NCBI GenBank assembly: GCA_023229605.1
Contig: JALNYY010000066.1
Span: forward strand, 1-21,793
Direction of reading: 5' to 3'
DNA: 21,793 nucleotides
Source of the DNA: Methylobacter sp.
GTDB lineage: Bacteria > Pseudomonadota > Gammaproteobacteria > Methylococcales > Methylomonadaceae
How positions within the stretch are numbered: the stretch's first letter is position 1; each line of letters opens with the position of its first letter. Under the pieces are notes generated by a model. That model ran no database searches. It worked only from the letters and a program-made list of their open reading frames with translations, and had not been told where the DNA came from. Of the stretch, positions 7,063 through 15,101 are shown piece after piece. The position numbers were made by a program, and so were the translations under genes.

Positions 7063-7401
7063 ATGAAATTAATAACAGCGATCATTAAACCGTTCAAAAT
7101 GGATGATGTCAGAGAAGCGTTATCTGAAATTGGGGTTGCAGGGGTTACTGCAACCGAAGTAAAAGGCTTCGGCCGTCAGAAAGGTCACACCGAGTTGTAC
7201 AGGGGGGCCGAGTATGTGGTCGATTTTCTGCCCAAAGTTAAATTGGAAATTGCCGTCGCTGATGATGTGGTGGATAAGGCCGTCGAAACTATCGTTAATG
7301 CGGCCAATACCGGAAAAATAGGCGACGGAAAAATATTTGTATCCAACCTGGAGCAGGTTATTCGTATTAGAACGGGTGAAACCGGAGAAGATGCCATTTA
7401 A
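7063..7401 (+). CDS. glnK: PII nitrogen regulatory protein (copy 2)
   Basis: This second 112-aa PII protein has the same T-loop with Tyr51 and the same NTGKIGDGKIFV segment as copy 1. By eye it differs from copy 1 at about 22 of 112 positions, mostly conservative ones in the core and helix 2, so it should still be uridylylated. The ATG follows GAGAGAGA. It ends 17 nt before amtB2, forming the second glnK-amtB unit. The two PII proteins could mix in trimers; whether they prefer different AmtB partners cannot be told from sequence. Confidence 0.96.
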   Translation: MKLITAIIKPFKMDDVREALSEIGVAGVTATEVKGFGRQKGHTELYRGAEYVVDFLPKVKLEIAVADDVVDKAVETIVNAANTGKIGDGKIFVSNLEQVIRIRTGETGEDAI

Positions 7402-7418
7402 AGGCGCAAGGGAAAAAA

Positions 7419-8714
7419 ATGTTGTTAAAAATAATAAATAGAAGGTTGTTTTTAGGCCTCTTGTTGTTACCCGATCTTGCTGTTGCGGATCAATTAAATC
7501 AAGCCAATACGGCTTGGGTTTTAACATCGACCGCCCTGGTTTTGTTTATGACAATACCGGGTTTGTCGTTATTTTATGCCGGACTGGTGAGAAGCAAAAA
7601 CGTGCTGTCGGTATTAATGCAGTGTTTTGCGATCACCTGTCTGGTTTCCATTCTTTGGCTGGCCGGAGTTTACAGTTTTATTTTCGCCGACGGCGGAGAG
7701 ATGCAAAAATTTATCGGCGGCAGCTCTAAAGTATTTCTGCCTGATATAGGCGTAGCATCGTTAACGGGCGATATTCCCGAGACGGTCTATTTCATGTTTC
7801 AGATGACCTTCGCCATTATTACACCGGCGCTGATAGTCGGCGGATTTGCCGAGCGGATGAAATTCTCTGCGATGCTTTGGTTTAGCGGCTTATGGTTGAT
7901 CGTTGTGTATCTGCCGATATGCCACTGGATGTGGGGCGGCGGCTGGCTGGCAGGTCTGGGCGCGATGGATTTTGCCGGGGGTATAGTCATTCACGTCAAT
8001 GCCGGCGTTGCGGCCTTGGTGTCTGCGTTGGTATTGGGTAAAAGACGAGGCTTTCCCAACACGGCCATGCCTCCGCATAACATGACCATGGTGGTTACCG
8101 GCGCAGGCATGTTGTGGGTCGGTTGGTTCGGGTTTAATGCAGGCAGCGCGTTGACCGCAGATGGGCGCGCCGGCATGGCGATGTTGGTGACCCATATCGG
8201 TGCGGCTTCCGGTGCTTTAACCTGGATGTTTATAGAATGGAAGCGGTTTAGCAGACCCAGTGTTTTAGGTATTGTTACCGGCATGGTCGCAGGTTTGGGT
8301 ACCATCACCCCCGCATCAGGATTTGTCGGCCCCTTTGGCGCGCTGGTGATTGGCATTACCGCAGGTGTCGTATGTTTTTACGCAACCCAATACGTTAAAC
8401 GCGTCCTGAAAATCGATGATTCTCTGGACGTGTTTTCAGTTCATGGCGTAGGCGGCGTGACCGGCTCATTATTGACCGGCGTTTTTGCTGCAAGCAGCTT
8501 GGGTGGTCTCGGTTTGGCCGAGGGTGTTTCGATAATGGACCAAGTCGGCATTCAGGCGTTGGCGATTGTCGTTACTGCGGCCTGGAGCGGATTATTCAGT
8601 TACCTGATTTTGAAGCTATTGGATAAATTGATAGGCTTGCGCGTGACTTCCGATGAGGAAGTGCAGGGACTTGATACCGTTCTGCATGAAGAGACCGGTT
8701 ATCTCGATTTGTAG
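7419..8714 (+). CDS. amtB: Ammonium transporter AmtB (copy 2)
   Basis: The 431-aa Amt protein has a short N-terminal signal-like segment (LFLGLLLLPDLAVA), then ANTAWVLTSTALVLFMTIPGL as helix 1. GGFAERMKFSA and both pore histidine motifs, MDFAGGIVIHVNAG and DVFSVHGVGG, are present. The tail GLRVTSDEEVQGLDTVLHEE is of the PII-binding kind. It is clearly more different from AmtB1 than the two PII proteins are from each other, so the duplication is not recent or the transporters have diverged in function. AGGG lies in front of the ATG. A strong terminator follows. Confidence 0.97.
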   Translation: MLLKIINRRLFLGLLLLPDLAVADQLNQANTAWVLTSTALVLFMTIPGLSLFYAGLVRSKNVLSVLMQCFAITCLVSILWLAGVYSFIFADGGEMQKFIGGSSKVFLPDIGVASLTGDIPETVYFMFQMTFAIITPALIVGGFAERMKFSAMLWFSGLWLIVVYLPICHWMWGGGWLAGLGAMDFAGGIVIHVNAGVAALVSALVLGKRRGFPNTAMPPHNMTMVVTGAGMLWVGWFGFNAGSALTADGRAGMAMLVTHIGAASGALTWMFIEWKRFSRPSVLGIVTGMVAGLGTITPASGFVGPFGALVIGITAGVVCFYATQYVKRVLKIDDSLDVFSVHGVGGVTGSLLTGVFAASSLGGLGLAEGVSIMDQVGIQALAIVVTAAWSGLFSYLILKLLDKLIGLRVTSDEEVQGLDTVLHEETGYLDL

Positions 8715-8741
8715 GTTTGGCAATAGCATCACTCAGCCAAG

Positions 8742-8778
8742 AAGGCGGCTCTTCGGTAACCTGAGAGCCGCCTTTTTT
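8742..8778 (+). terminator. Terminator after amtB2
   Basis: An 11-bp perfect stem AAGGCGGCTCT (8742-8752) / AGAGCCGCCTT (8764-8774) with an 11-nt loop runs into TTTTTT. A TATAAT hexamer at 8782-8787, just past the T run, could be the -10 of the next gene, but no -35 accompanies it. Confidence 0.93.
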
Positions 8779-8822
8779 GTTTATAATGAAGGCAAGTTTA
8801 AGCGGATTGGTCAGCGGGTTTT

Positions 8823-11765
8823 ATGGAAATTCGACACATGGCATCTAAAATCAAAATAGCTGTTTTTATAGCGGCCGGTCTTCTGGGGATTTATACGGTG
8901 CTGGGTTTTTATGGGTTGCCGCTGCTGGCCAAGTCGAAACTTCCGGCATTTATCCAGCAGGAAACCGGTAGAAAGGCATCTGTTGCAACGGTTCGGTTCG
9001 ATCCCTTTTCATTACGGTTAAGCCTACAGGGATTTGAGCTGAAAGAGCCGGACGGCCGGCTGTTTGCCGGATTTGATGGTTTTTTTATCGGCATCAATGC
9101 ATTGCAATCCATAAATCAGAAGGCTCTGGTTATTGATAAGGTGTTGCTGAACAAGCCGGTTGTCCGCATCGCTAAAGATAAAGAAGGAACATTCAATTTT
9201 AAAGACCTGTTCAAGGATAAAAACCAGGCTGAGCAGGATGGCGGTAAAACTTTCCCGGTAAACATCGAAAAAATGTCGATAGCCGAAGGGAAACTGGACT
9301 GGGAAGATGCGCATTTTAACAGTCCCGAAAAAGAGACTGTTTATCCGATTAATCTATCTATTGAAAATTTCACGACCCAAGCGGACAGCCCATCCAACTT
9401 TGCCTTAACCCTGGCATTGAATTCAGGCGGCAAGCTCGATTGGCAAGGTGTTATCGGACTTAATCCGCTGTCGTCATCCGGGCATATCAAGCTGGATAAC
9501 GTGCAGCTGCCGAGAATCCGGGCGCTGGCTTTGCAAGATTTTGTACAGCTGGATTTACAGGGCTATGAACTGTTCGAGGCCGATTACAAGGCCCATTATG
9601 TTGATAATAAATTTAACGTTAACCTCAATCAGGGCAAGTTCGAACTACACGATTTTCAGGTTTCTCAAAACTCGCAGGATAACCCGTTGGTTAAAATGGT
9701 TAGGTTTGCGGTGCAAGGAATCGGTTTTAATCTTGAAAAACATGAACTGACGGTCGATTCGACTTCTGTAAATGATGCTGATTTTAAGGTGTGGTTGAAT
9801 CCGGAAGGTATTTTCAGTTATCAGCCCCTAATGCCGATTGCACAAGCTGAAGCTCCACCCGGTCAGGCAGTGGAAAAAACGTCGTGGAACATCAAGGTCA
9901 ATAGTATTGCACTCAATAATTGCGGACTTAGCTTTGAAGATCAAACTCTAAAAAAACCTATTACCATTACCGCCAAGCCTATCAATTTTCAGCTGACAAA
10001 TTTCAACAATACGGCCGGTACGAGCCTGCCTTTTCAGCTCAACGCCTCGGTTAATGAAACCGGCTCGGTCAAGCTTGACGGTAGCGCCGTTATCGAACCC
10101 CTATCCGCGCAGCTAGCCGTTGATGTTAAAGATATTGCGTTGGAAAAATTCCAGGCTTATGTCGATAAGTTTGCTAGGCTGGATGTGATCGACGGAGCTT
10201 TGGCTGTTGACGGCAAGGTCTCGGTCGCCAAATCAGCCGAGGATAAACTGGATGTTAAGTTTACCGGCAATACCCAAATTGCCCGGTTATTAACCCGCGA
10301 TCAGTTGAACAACAAGGATTTTGTGAAATGGGAAAACTTGATGCTGAGCGGCATTGATGTCGATTTACCGGCAAATCAATACAGCGCCGAAACACTGGTG
10401 ATTGACAAGCCTTATGCCAGAGTCATCATCAAACAAAATAAGACCATTAACTTTGGCGACATTCTGATAGCCGATAAAAGCGTTCAGAAAGTCAAGCAGA
10501 ACGCTAACGTTCAAGCCGCTAAAAACACTCAGGCAAAAATCAACAAGCCGGAATTTAAACTGGGCAACATTCAAATCGTAGACGGCTCTTCCGACTTTTC
10601 CGACTTGTCGCTGATCTTGCCGTTCTCCGCGCAAATCAAAAGCCTGGACGGCGGCGCAAGCCATATTTCCTCGGAACAAAAATCGACAGTCAAAGTCGAT
10701 TTGAAGGGTACCGCCTATGATCTTGCGCCGGTCGACGTCAAAGGCGAAATCAGTCCCTATCTGGGCGATTACGATGTGACTGTGAAATTTACCGGCATGC
10801 CGATGCCGCTGATTTCATCGTATATGGTGCAATTTGCCGGATATAAAGTTGAAAAAGGCAAAATGTCGCTGGAGCTCAATTACAAGGTTGCCGACAGAGA
10901 ACTGACCGCATCCAATAATATATTGATTGACCAATTCGAATTGGGCGAGAAAGTCGACAATCCCAACGCCGTATCATTGCCGCTGGAACTGGCGGTGGCG
11001 TTGATGAAGGATGCCGACGGCAAAATAAAACTGCACGTCCCCATTACCGGCAGTCTGGACGACCCAAAGTTCAGCGTGAGCCATATCGTTGTCGATGCGT
11101 TGGTTAATTCAATCGGCAAAGTGGTTACCTCGCCTTTTCGTGCGCTGGCCTCGCTGATAGGCAGCGAGCAGGATTTAAGCATGATCAGCTTTGCTGCGGG
11201 CGACGCGGTATTAACCAAGCAGCAAATCAGCAAGCTGGATGATTTAGCCAAGGCGTTAAAAGCGCGTCCTGCTTTAACGCTGGAGATTAAAGGCGCGGCT
11301 TTTCAGGAGCAGGATTGGCCGGAAGTCAGCGACGACGCTTTATATGACCAGCTTAAAAGAATAAAAGCCGCCGAGATTAACAAACAGGGCGGCAGAAAAA
11401 TACGCGCAGAACATGTTGTGATTTCCGACCAGGATTACAGGCGATTGATGGAGCAGCTGTTTGTGGAAAAATTTCCGCTGATGGTGGAAAAATCCTTACT
11501 GGGTACAACGCGTCTGGTCGGAAGCAAGGCCGACACCAGCACAGACGAGTTTTATGCGGTTGCCAAGCAGAAACTGTCGGCCATTATTAAACCGGAAGAG
11601 CAGCGGCTGAAAGGCTTGGCCGCGGAAAGGGCGCAGGCGATTGCCAACTATATCGTGAAAAAAGGCGGCATAGACAACGAACGGATATTTATACTGGATA
11701 CGGCGATCGATCCTCAAAGGGAAGGCAACGGGATTGTCAGCTTGTTGTCTTTGAGAGCGGATTGA
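8823..11765 (+). CDS. DUF748 / AsmA-like envelope protein
   Basis: The 980-aa protein has one N-terminal membrane anchor (about residues 10-30, KIAVFIAAGLLGIYTVLGF) and then a very long beta-rich region with repeats of the type FELKEPDGRLFAGFDGFFIG, VDVKGEISPYLGDYDVTVKF and LPLELAVALMKDADGKIKL. The last pair is typical of DUF748 proteins, which belong to the AsmA-like group thought to work in the periplasm on outer-membrane lipid or envelope homeostasis. The C-terminal quarter has SFAAGDAVLTKQQISKLDDLAKAL and LAAERAQAIANYIV, which recall OmpA-like peptidoglycan-binding patterns. A later ATG at 8838 (MASKIKIAV) is an equally good start. It is monocistronic as far as can be seen. The exact function is unknown. 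Confidence 0.88.
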   Translation: MEIRHMASKIKIAVFIAAGLLGIYTVLGFYGLPLLAKSKLPAFIQQETGRKASVATVRFDPFSLRLSLQGFELKEPDGRLFAGFDGFFIGINALQSINQKALVIDKVLLNKPVVRIAKDKEGTFNFKDLFKDKNQAEQDGGKTFPVNIEKMSIAEGKLDWEDAHFNSPEKETVYPINLSIENFTTQADSPSNFALTLALNSGGKLDWQGVIGLNPLSSSGHIKLDNVQLPRIRALALQDFVQLDLQGYELFEADYKAHYVDNKFNVNLNQGKFELHDFQVSQNSQDNPLVKMVRFAVQGIGFNLEKHELTVDSTSVNDADFKVWLNPEGIFSYQPLMPIAQAEAPPGQAVEKTSWNIKVNSIALNNCGLSFEDQTLKKPITITAKPINFQLTNFNNTAGTSLPFQLNASVNETGSVKLDGSAVIEPLSAQLAVDVKDIALEKFQAYVDKFARLDVIDGALAVDGKVSVAKSAEDKLDVKFTGNTQIARLLTRDQLNNKDFVKWENLMLSGIDVDLPANQYSAETLVIDKPYARVIIKQNKTINFGDILIADKSVQKVKQNANVQAAKNTQAKINKPEFKLGNIQIVDGSSDFSDLSLILPFSAQIKSLDGGASHISSEQKSTVKVDLKGTAYDLAPVDVKGEISPYLGDYDVTVKFTGMPMPLISSYMVQFAGYKVEKGKMSLELNYKVADRELTASNNILIDQFELGEKVDNPNAVSLPLELAVALMKDADGKIKLHVPITGSLDDPKFSVSHIVVDALVNSIGKVVTSPFRALASLIGSEQDLSMISFAAGDAVLTKQQISKLDDLAKALKARPALTLEIKGAAFQEQDWPEVSDDALYDQLKRIKAAEINKQGGRKIRAEHVVISDQDYRRLMEQLFVEKFPLMVEKSLLGTTRLVGSKADTSTDEFYAVAKQKLSAIIKPEEQRLKGLAAERAQAIANYIVKKGGIDNERIFILDTAIDPQREGNGIVSLLSLRAD

Positions 11766-11849
11766 TGACTCAAACATACGGCGCAATACGCTCATCATCA
11801 AGCCATAGTTAAAAACCAAAATGCATATCAGACCTCTTGATTGAAGACC

Positions 11850-13028
11850 ATGATTGAAACCGACGTCATCATCATAGGCGCAGGCGCATCGGGGTTGATG
11901 TGCGCGATTGAGGCGGGCAAGCGCGGCCGTAAAGTGCTGGTTCTGGATCATGCCAACAAGGCCGGAAAAAAAATCCTGATGTCCGGCGGCGGGCGCTGCA
12001 ATTTCACCAATTATTCGATTGAACCGAACAACTATATTTCCAGCAATCCGCATTTTTGCAAGTCGGCGCTGAGCCGCTATACCCAGTGGGATTTTCTGGC
12101 GTTAATCGGCCAATACCGGATACCTTTTCATGAAAGAGATCACGGGCAGTTGTTTTGCAATGAAAGCGCAAGGGATATTCTCGATATGCTGTTGGCGGAA
12201 TGCGATAAAGCCGGCGCGGTTGTGCAGCTTAATACCCGGATTGATTCAGTCGAACGGCCTGTCGACCGGTTCCACCTTAAAACGAGCAGCGGCAATTTTA
12301 GCTGCCGGTCCTTAGTGGTTGCGACAGGCGGCTTGTCCATACCCAAAATGGGCGCGACGCCATTGGGCTACAAAATTGCCGAGAAATTCGGCATTAATGT
12401 GCTGCCTACCGGCGCCGGATTGGTTCCGTTTACCTTGCAGCCGGAAGACAAAGAAAAATTCTCGGCATTATCCGGTATTGCCGTGCCTTCAGCGGTCAGC
12501 AACAAAAGGCAGAGTTTTAGCGGGAATGTGTTGTTTACGCACCGCGGCCTGAGCGGTCCTGCGATTTTGCAGATTTCATCCTATTGGCGCGCCGGGGAGG
12601 AGATTTCGATTAACTTGCTGCCGCAAGTCAATCTGGACGCGGAGCTGAAAGTAAAGCGCCAGCAAAGAATCAAAAACAAGTTAAAAACGATTTTGGAAGG
12701 CTATTTACCCAAGCGCCTGATCAGTGCTTTTCTGGATGAAAATTTGCTGGATTTGTCGATTCAGGATGCGTCGGACAAGCAGATCATGCAGGTTGCAAAT
12801 CAGCTTAATAACTGGACGATCAAGCCCAACGGCACGGAAGGCTATCGCACCGCTGAAGTGACTGTCGGTGGGATTGACTGCGATGCGGTTTCGTCCAAAA
12901 CCATGGAAAGCAAGCAGGTGCCGGGACTTTATTTTATCGGAGAGGTGCTGGATGTGACCGGTTGGCTGGGAGGCTATAATTTTCAATGGGCATGGTCATC
13001 GGCTTGGTGTGCAGGGCAATATTGTTGA
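11850..13028 (+). CDS. HI0933-family NAD(P)/FAD-dependent flavoprotein
   Basis: The product (392 aa from ATG 11850) begins with a Rossmann dinucleotide site, DVIIIGAGASGLMCAIEAGKRG. GKKILMSGGGRCNFTN follows, the signature of the HI0933/YhiN flavoprotein family. The end GEVLDVTGWLGGYNFQWAWSS is also diagnostic, so the gene is full length. The physiological reaction of this family is largely unassigned. A TTG nine nt upstream could be used instead, but the ATG puts the Rossmann strand at the usual place. Neither start has a strong ribosome site. It lies 84 nt after the DUF748 gene on the same strand; whether the two are co-transcribed is unclear. Confidence 0.92.
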   Translation: MIETDVIIIGAGASGLMCAIEAGKRGRKVLVLDHANKAGKKILMSGGGRCNFTNYSIEPNNYISSNPHFCKSALSRYTQWDFLALIGQYRIPFHERDHGQLFCNESARDILDMLLAECDKAGAVVQLNTRIDSVERPVDRFHLKTSSGNFSCRSLVVATGGLSIPKMGATPLGYKIAEKFGINVLPTGAGLVPFTLQPEDKEKFSALSGIAVPSAVSNKRQSFSGNVLFTHRGLSGPAILQISSYWRAGEEISINLLPQVNLDAELKVKRQQRIKNKLKTILEGYLPKRLISAFLDENLLDLSIQDASDKQIMQVANQLNNWTIKPNGTEGYRTAEVTVGGIDCDAVSSKTMESKQVPGLYFIGEVLDVTGWLGGYNFQWAWSSAWCAGQYC

Positions 13029-13245
13029 TTTGCGTGGACAATAAAGTTTGGACACGAGTAGTAAAGTTAGCGCATGTTGCTCCTGATGTGCATTTATAGA
13101 CTTGGCGTTCATCAAATTTCGATTCGAGTGTGTTGTAACCATAAAGATGTTTTAGTGATTTATATTTTCATAACCTATGTACGTTAGCAGACAGACCACG
13201 TTCAGTTTCGTAGGTAATATGGATATGCAGAAAGCCGCATCTTTG

Positions 13246-13264
13246 TTGTTACAAATTGTAACAA
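13246..13264. repeat. Perfect 19-bp palindrome, operator-like
   Basis: TTGTTACAA-A-TTGTAACAA is a 9-bp perfect dyad around one central base. It lies 143 nt upstream of the PstS-like start codon and about 60-80 bp before the candidate sigma-54 promoter, a normal position for an activator or repressor site. The binding protein is unknown. Confidence 0.65.
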
Positions 13265-13326
13265 TGGACAAACTCGCATAGACAAAAAAGCTGAATCGAA
13301 AAAAACGCACCGACAAAGCTCCTATG

Positions 13327-13342
13327 TGGAAGCGCCGGTGCA
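13327..13342 (+). promoter_or_regulatory. Possible sigma-54 promoter of the PstS-like gene
   Basis: TGGAAG-CGCCG-GTGCA keeps the essential GG and GC with the right 10-nt spacing, but has two mismatches in -24 and one in -12. The predicted start of transcription would be about 36 nt before the ATG. Plausible but weaker than the two other sigma-54 promoters in the window. Confidence 0.38.
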
Positions 13343-13388
13343 GTAAAACATCCGCTTGGAGTCAATTTAAAATCAAGAGAGGAACATC

Positions 13389-14312
13389 ATGAAAACACCA
13401 CATTTCGGATTCATCTTTAAGTCGACCAAGCACCTGGTAATGTGCTTTTCATTATTGAGTTTTGCAATCACGGCTAATGCCGTTGAACAAACCCAACCGA
13501 CAGTGCCGGTTGAAGGCCGCTTGGCCGTTACCGGTTCTGTCGCATTAAGCAACCTTATGACCTACTGGACGCAGGCATTTTCACAGCGAAATCCATTGGT
13601 CATGGTTACTATCGCCGATCCGGGCGGGACGGCAGGTATCGAGGCATTGATCAACGGCATAGCGGATGTAGCGCTGACCAGCACCCCAATAAGCGATAAA
13701 CAGAACGAGGCGTTTGAAGCCAGGTTCGGTTACGCGCCTCATGTGATCCCTTTAGCTATGGATGCTGTAGCCGTTTATGTTAATGATGCAAATCCCTTAA
13801 CAAGCATTAGCCGTCAAGAACTTGATGCCGTATTCTCCAATACTTACCGCTGTGGGGGATTAAATGCGATTCAAACATGGGGGGCATTAGGTGTAAAAGG
13901 TAATTTGTCGCAGCAGAGGATTACCGTATACGGCTTAACCAGCAGTCTGTTTAGAGAAACCGCTTTGTGTGGAGGCGATTTTATTAAAGATTATCAGGCA
14001 TTGGCGGGACCCGCAGCCGTGGTGAATGCACTGATCTCGGATGATGCCGGTATAGGATTTGCCAGCAGTTCAATGAGCACGGCCGGCATACATATGCTTG
14101 CCGTTGCTCCACATAAAAATGCTATCGCAGTAGTCCCAAGCACAGATACTATCCGCTCCGGACAATACCCGATAAGCCGCACTTTGGGCATTGCCATTAA
14201 TCAGCCAAAGAACCAACCGCTCTCACCGGAGTTACAAGCTTTTATCGATTTCGTTCTGTCACCGGAAGGGCAAAGCATTGCCGCCAAGGCCGGTTATGTA
14301 TCGCTGCATTGA
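13389..14312 (+). CDS. PstS-like periplasmic phosphate-type binding protein (orphan)
   Basis: The 307-aa product has a signal peptide (residues about 1-31, ending ITANA) and a PBP-like fold of the PstS class. Features are the N-terminal strand LAVTGSVALSNLM (the oxyanion-binding loop region), ADPGGTAGIEALINGIADVALTS, IPLAMDAVAVYVN, an ALCGGDFIKDY segment, and a C-terminal FIDFVLSPEGQSIAAKAGY. Two CGG motifs near residues 157 and 196 may form a disulfide in the periplasm. No pstC, pstA or pstB lies nearby, so it is an orphan: it may feed a transporter elsewhere, act in phosphate sensing, or bind another oxyanion. AGAGAGGAAC is a good ribosome site. No clear terminator is seen in the 127 nt after it. 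Confidence 0.8.
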   Translation: MKTPHFGFIFKSTKHLVMCFSLLSFAITANAVEQTQPTVPVEGRLAVTGSVALSNLMTYWTQAFSQRNPLVMVTIADPGGTAGIEALINGIADVALTSTPISDKQNEAFEARFGYAPHVIPLAMDAVAVYVNDANPLTSISRQELDAVFSNTYRCGGLNAIQTWGALGVKGNLSQQRITVYGLTSSLFRETALCGGDFIKDYQALAGPAAVVNALISDDAGIGFASSSMSTAGIHMLAVAPHKNAIAVVPSTDTIRSGQYPISRTLGIAINQPKNQPLSPELQAFIDFVLSPEGQSIAAKAGYVSLH

Positions 14313-14439
14313 TCGATAGCAGGATAACTGTGTAATGTTGTCTCGAACTATAGCCGTTAGTTCCTGTCAACTATTCAGCTGAATTATGCCTATCGTCGTG
14401 GTCAGGGAAGGGCTTTTGCTGTTTGCTTACCATAATAGA

Positions 14440-14979
14440 CTATAACTCGACCTGGATGCCGATCACGACCACGTGCTCGGGCGGAATGGATAGAACGCGG
14501 TAGCCCGCGCGGCATTGCCTGATAGTACGGCAAACAAGGTTTTTCTCCAGACGGGCATCGCGGTTGTAGGTGTAGGAATCAAGGTCTCCCGGCCCGAGAT
14601 AGCAGGTGGTTTTTGTTAACCCGAGACGTTCGCATTCTCTACGCTCGACAGGTATATTAGGACTCTGCATGAAGCCATAGCTCACAAATACGCGATAGAA
14701 CCCTTGTCTGAATGAGCTGATTTCCAGGCGCTGAGCAGCAGGCACTCTGGGAACAGTGTTGGAAACAACGGTTAGCGGCACCACTTGTTGATGAAATGCC
14801 TGATTGTGTTCGAGGTGATGAAGCAGTATCGGCGGCGTACCCTCGGTGCGACCGGTCATGAAAACGGCGGTTCCGGAAACGCGCACGGGGGGATTTTCGT
14901 CGAGCCGCTCCAGGAACGTATCCAATGACATCATGGTTTCCTTCAAGCGATATTTCAGGATTGTCCGTCCCCGCTGCCT
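14440..14979 (-). pseudogene. kup: Remnant of potassium transporter Kup (C-terminal part only, frameshifted)
   Basis: The minus-strand frame encodes the soluble C-terminal domain of Kup: MSLDTFLERL, PPVRVSGTAVFMTG, PPILLHHLEHNQ, FYRVFVSYGFMQSPNIPV and, at the end, IPPEHVVVIGIQVEL. Full Kup has about 630 residues and 12 membrane helices; none remain here. Homology continues upstream of any start codon (RGRTILKYRLKET, to about 14979) and is then cut by a TGA at 14995-14997. Between about 14590 and 14488 the open frame reads unlike Kup, whereas the next frame reads RETLIPT, MPVWRKTLFAVLS and GNAARATAFY, typical of Kup. So an inserted base near 14590 and a lost base near 14488 compensate each other. 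A few residues before CYLG are also missing. The remnant should be non-functional as a transporter. Confidence 0.9.
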
Positions 14980-15101
14980 AATTCGGAAGCAGTATCAAAG
15001 ATATATTGAATTAAAAAGATTGTTTTCTTCATGTCCTTCGTGCTCTGAAGTAAATGATTTTTTTAGCCTGATTTGAATAATACTTTCACAGTCTTGAGCA
15101 G

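Larger units (their letters stand above)
13029..13388. promoter_or_regulatory. Intergenic region upstream of the PstS-like gene
   Basis: This 360-nt stretch holds no gene I can support. It contains a perfect 9+1+9 palindrome and a possible sigma-54 promoter (both listed). A short inverted repeat GCACCG (13307-13312) / CGGTGC (13336-13341) overlaps the promoter candidate. The first 60 nt include two GGACA motifs faintly like IS3-type ends, too weak to call. Confidence 0.5.

Noticed and set aside
11496..12053. 185-codon open frame antisense to the DUF748 and HI0933 genes
   Set aside because: It spans two well-supported genes and their spacer on the opposite strand without any recognisable domain.
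13030..13070. Possible IS3-type end (two GGACA motifs)
   Set aside because: Too short, with no transposase fragment and no matching inverted end nearby.
14440..14946. Intact 168-aa hypothetical protein on the minus strand
   Set aside because: It is the C-terminal domain of Kup with homology continuing upstream of the TTG start and two compensating frameshifts, so it is called as a pseudogene.
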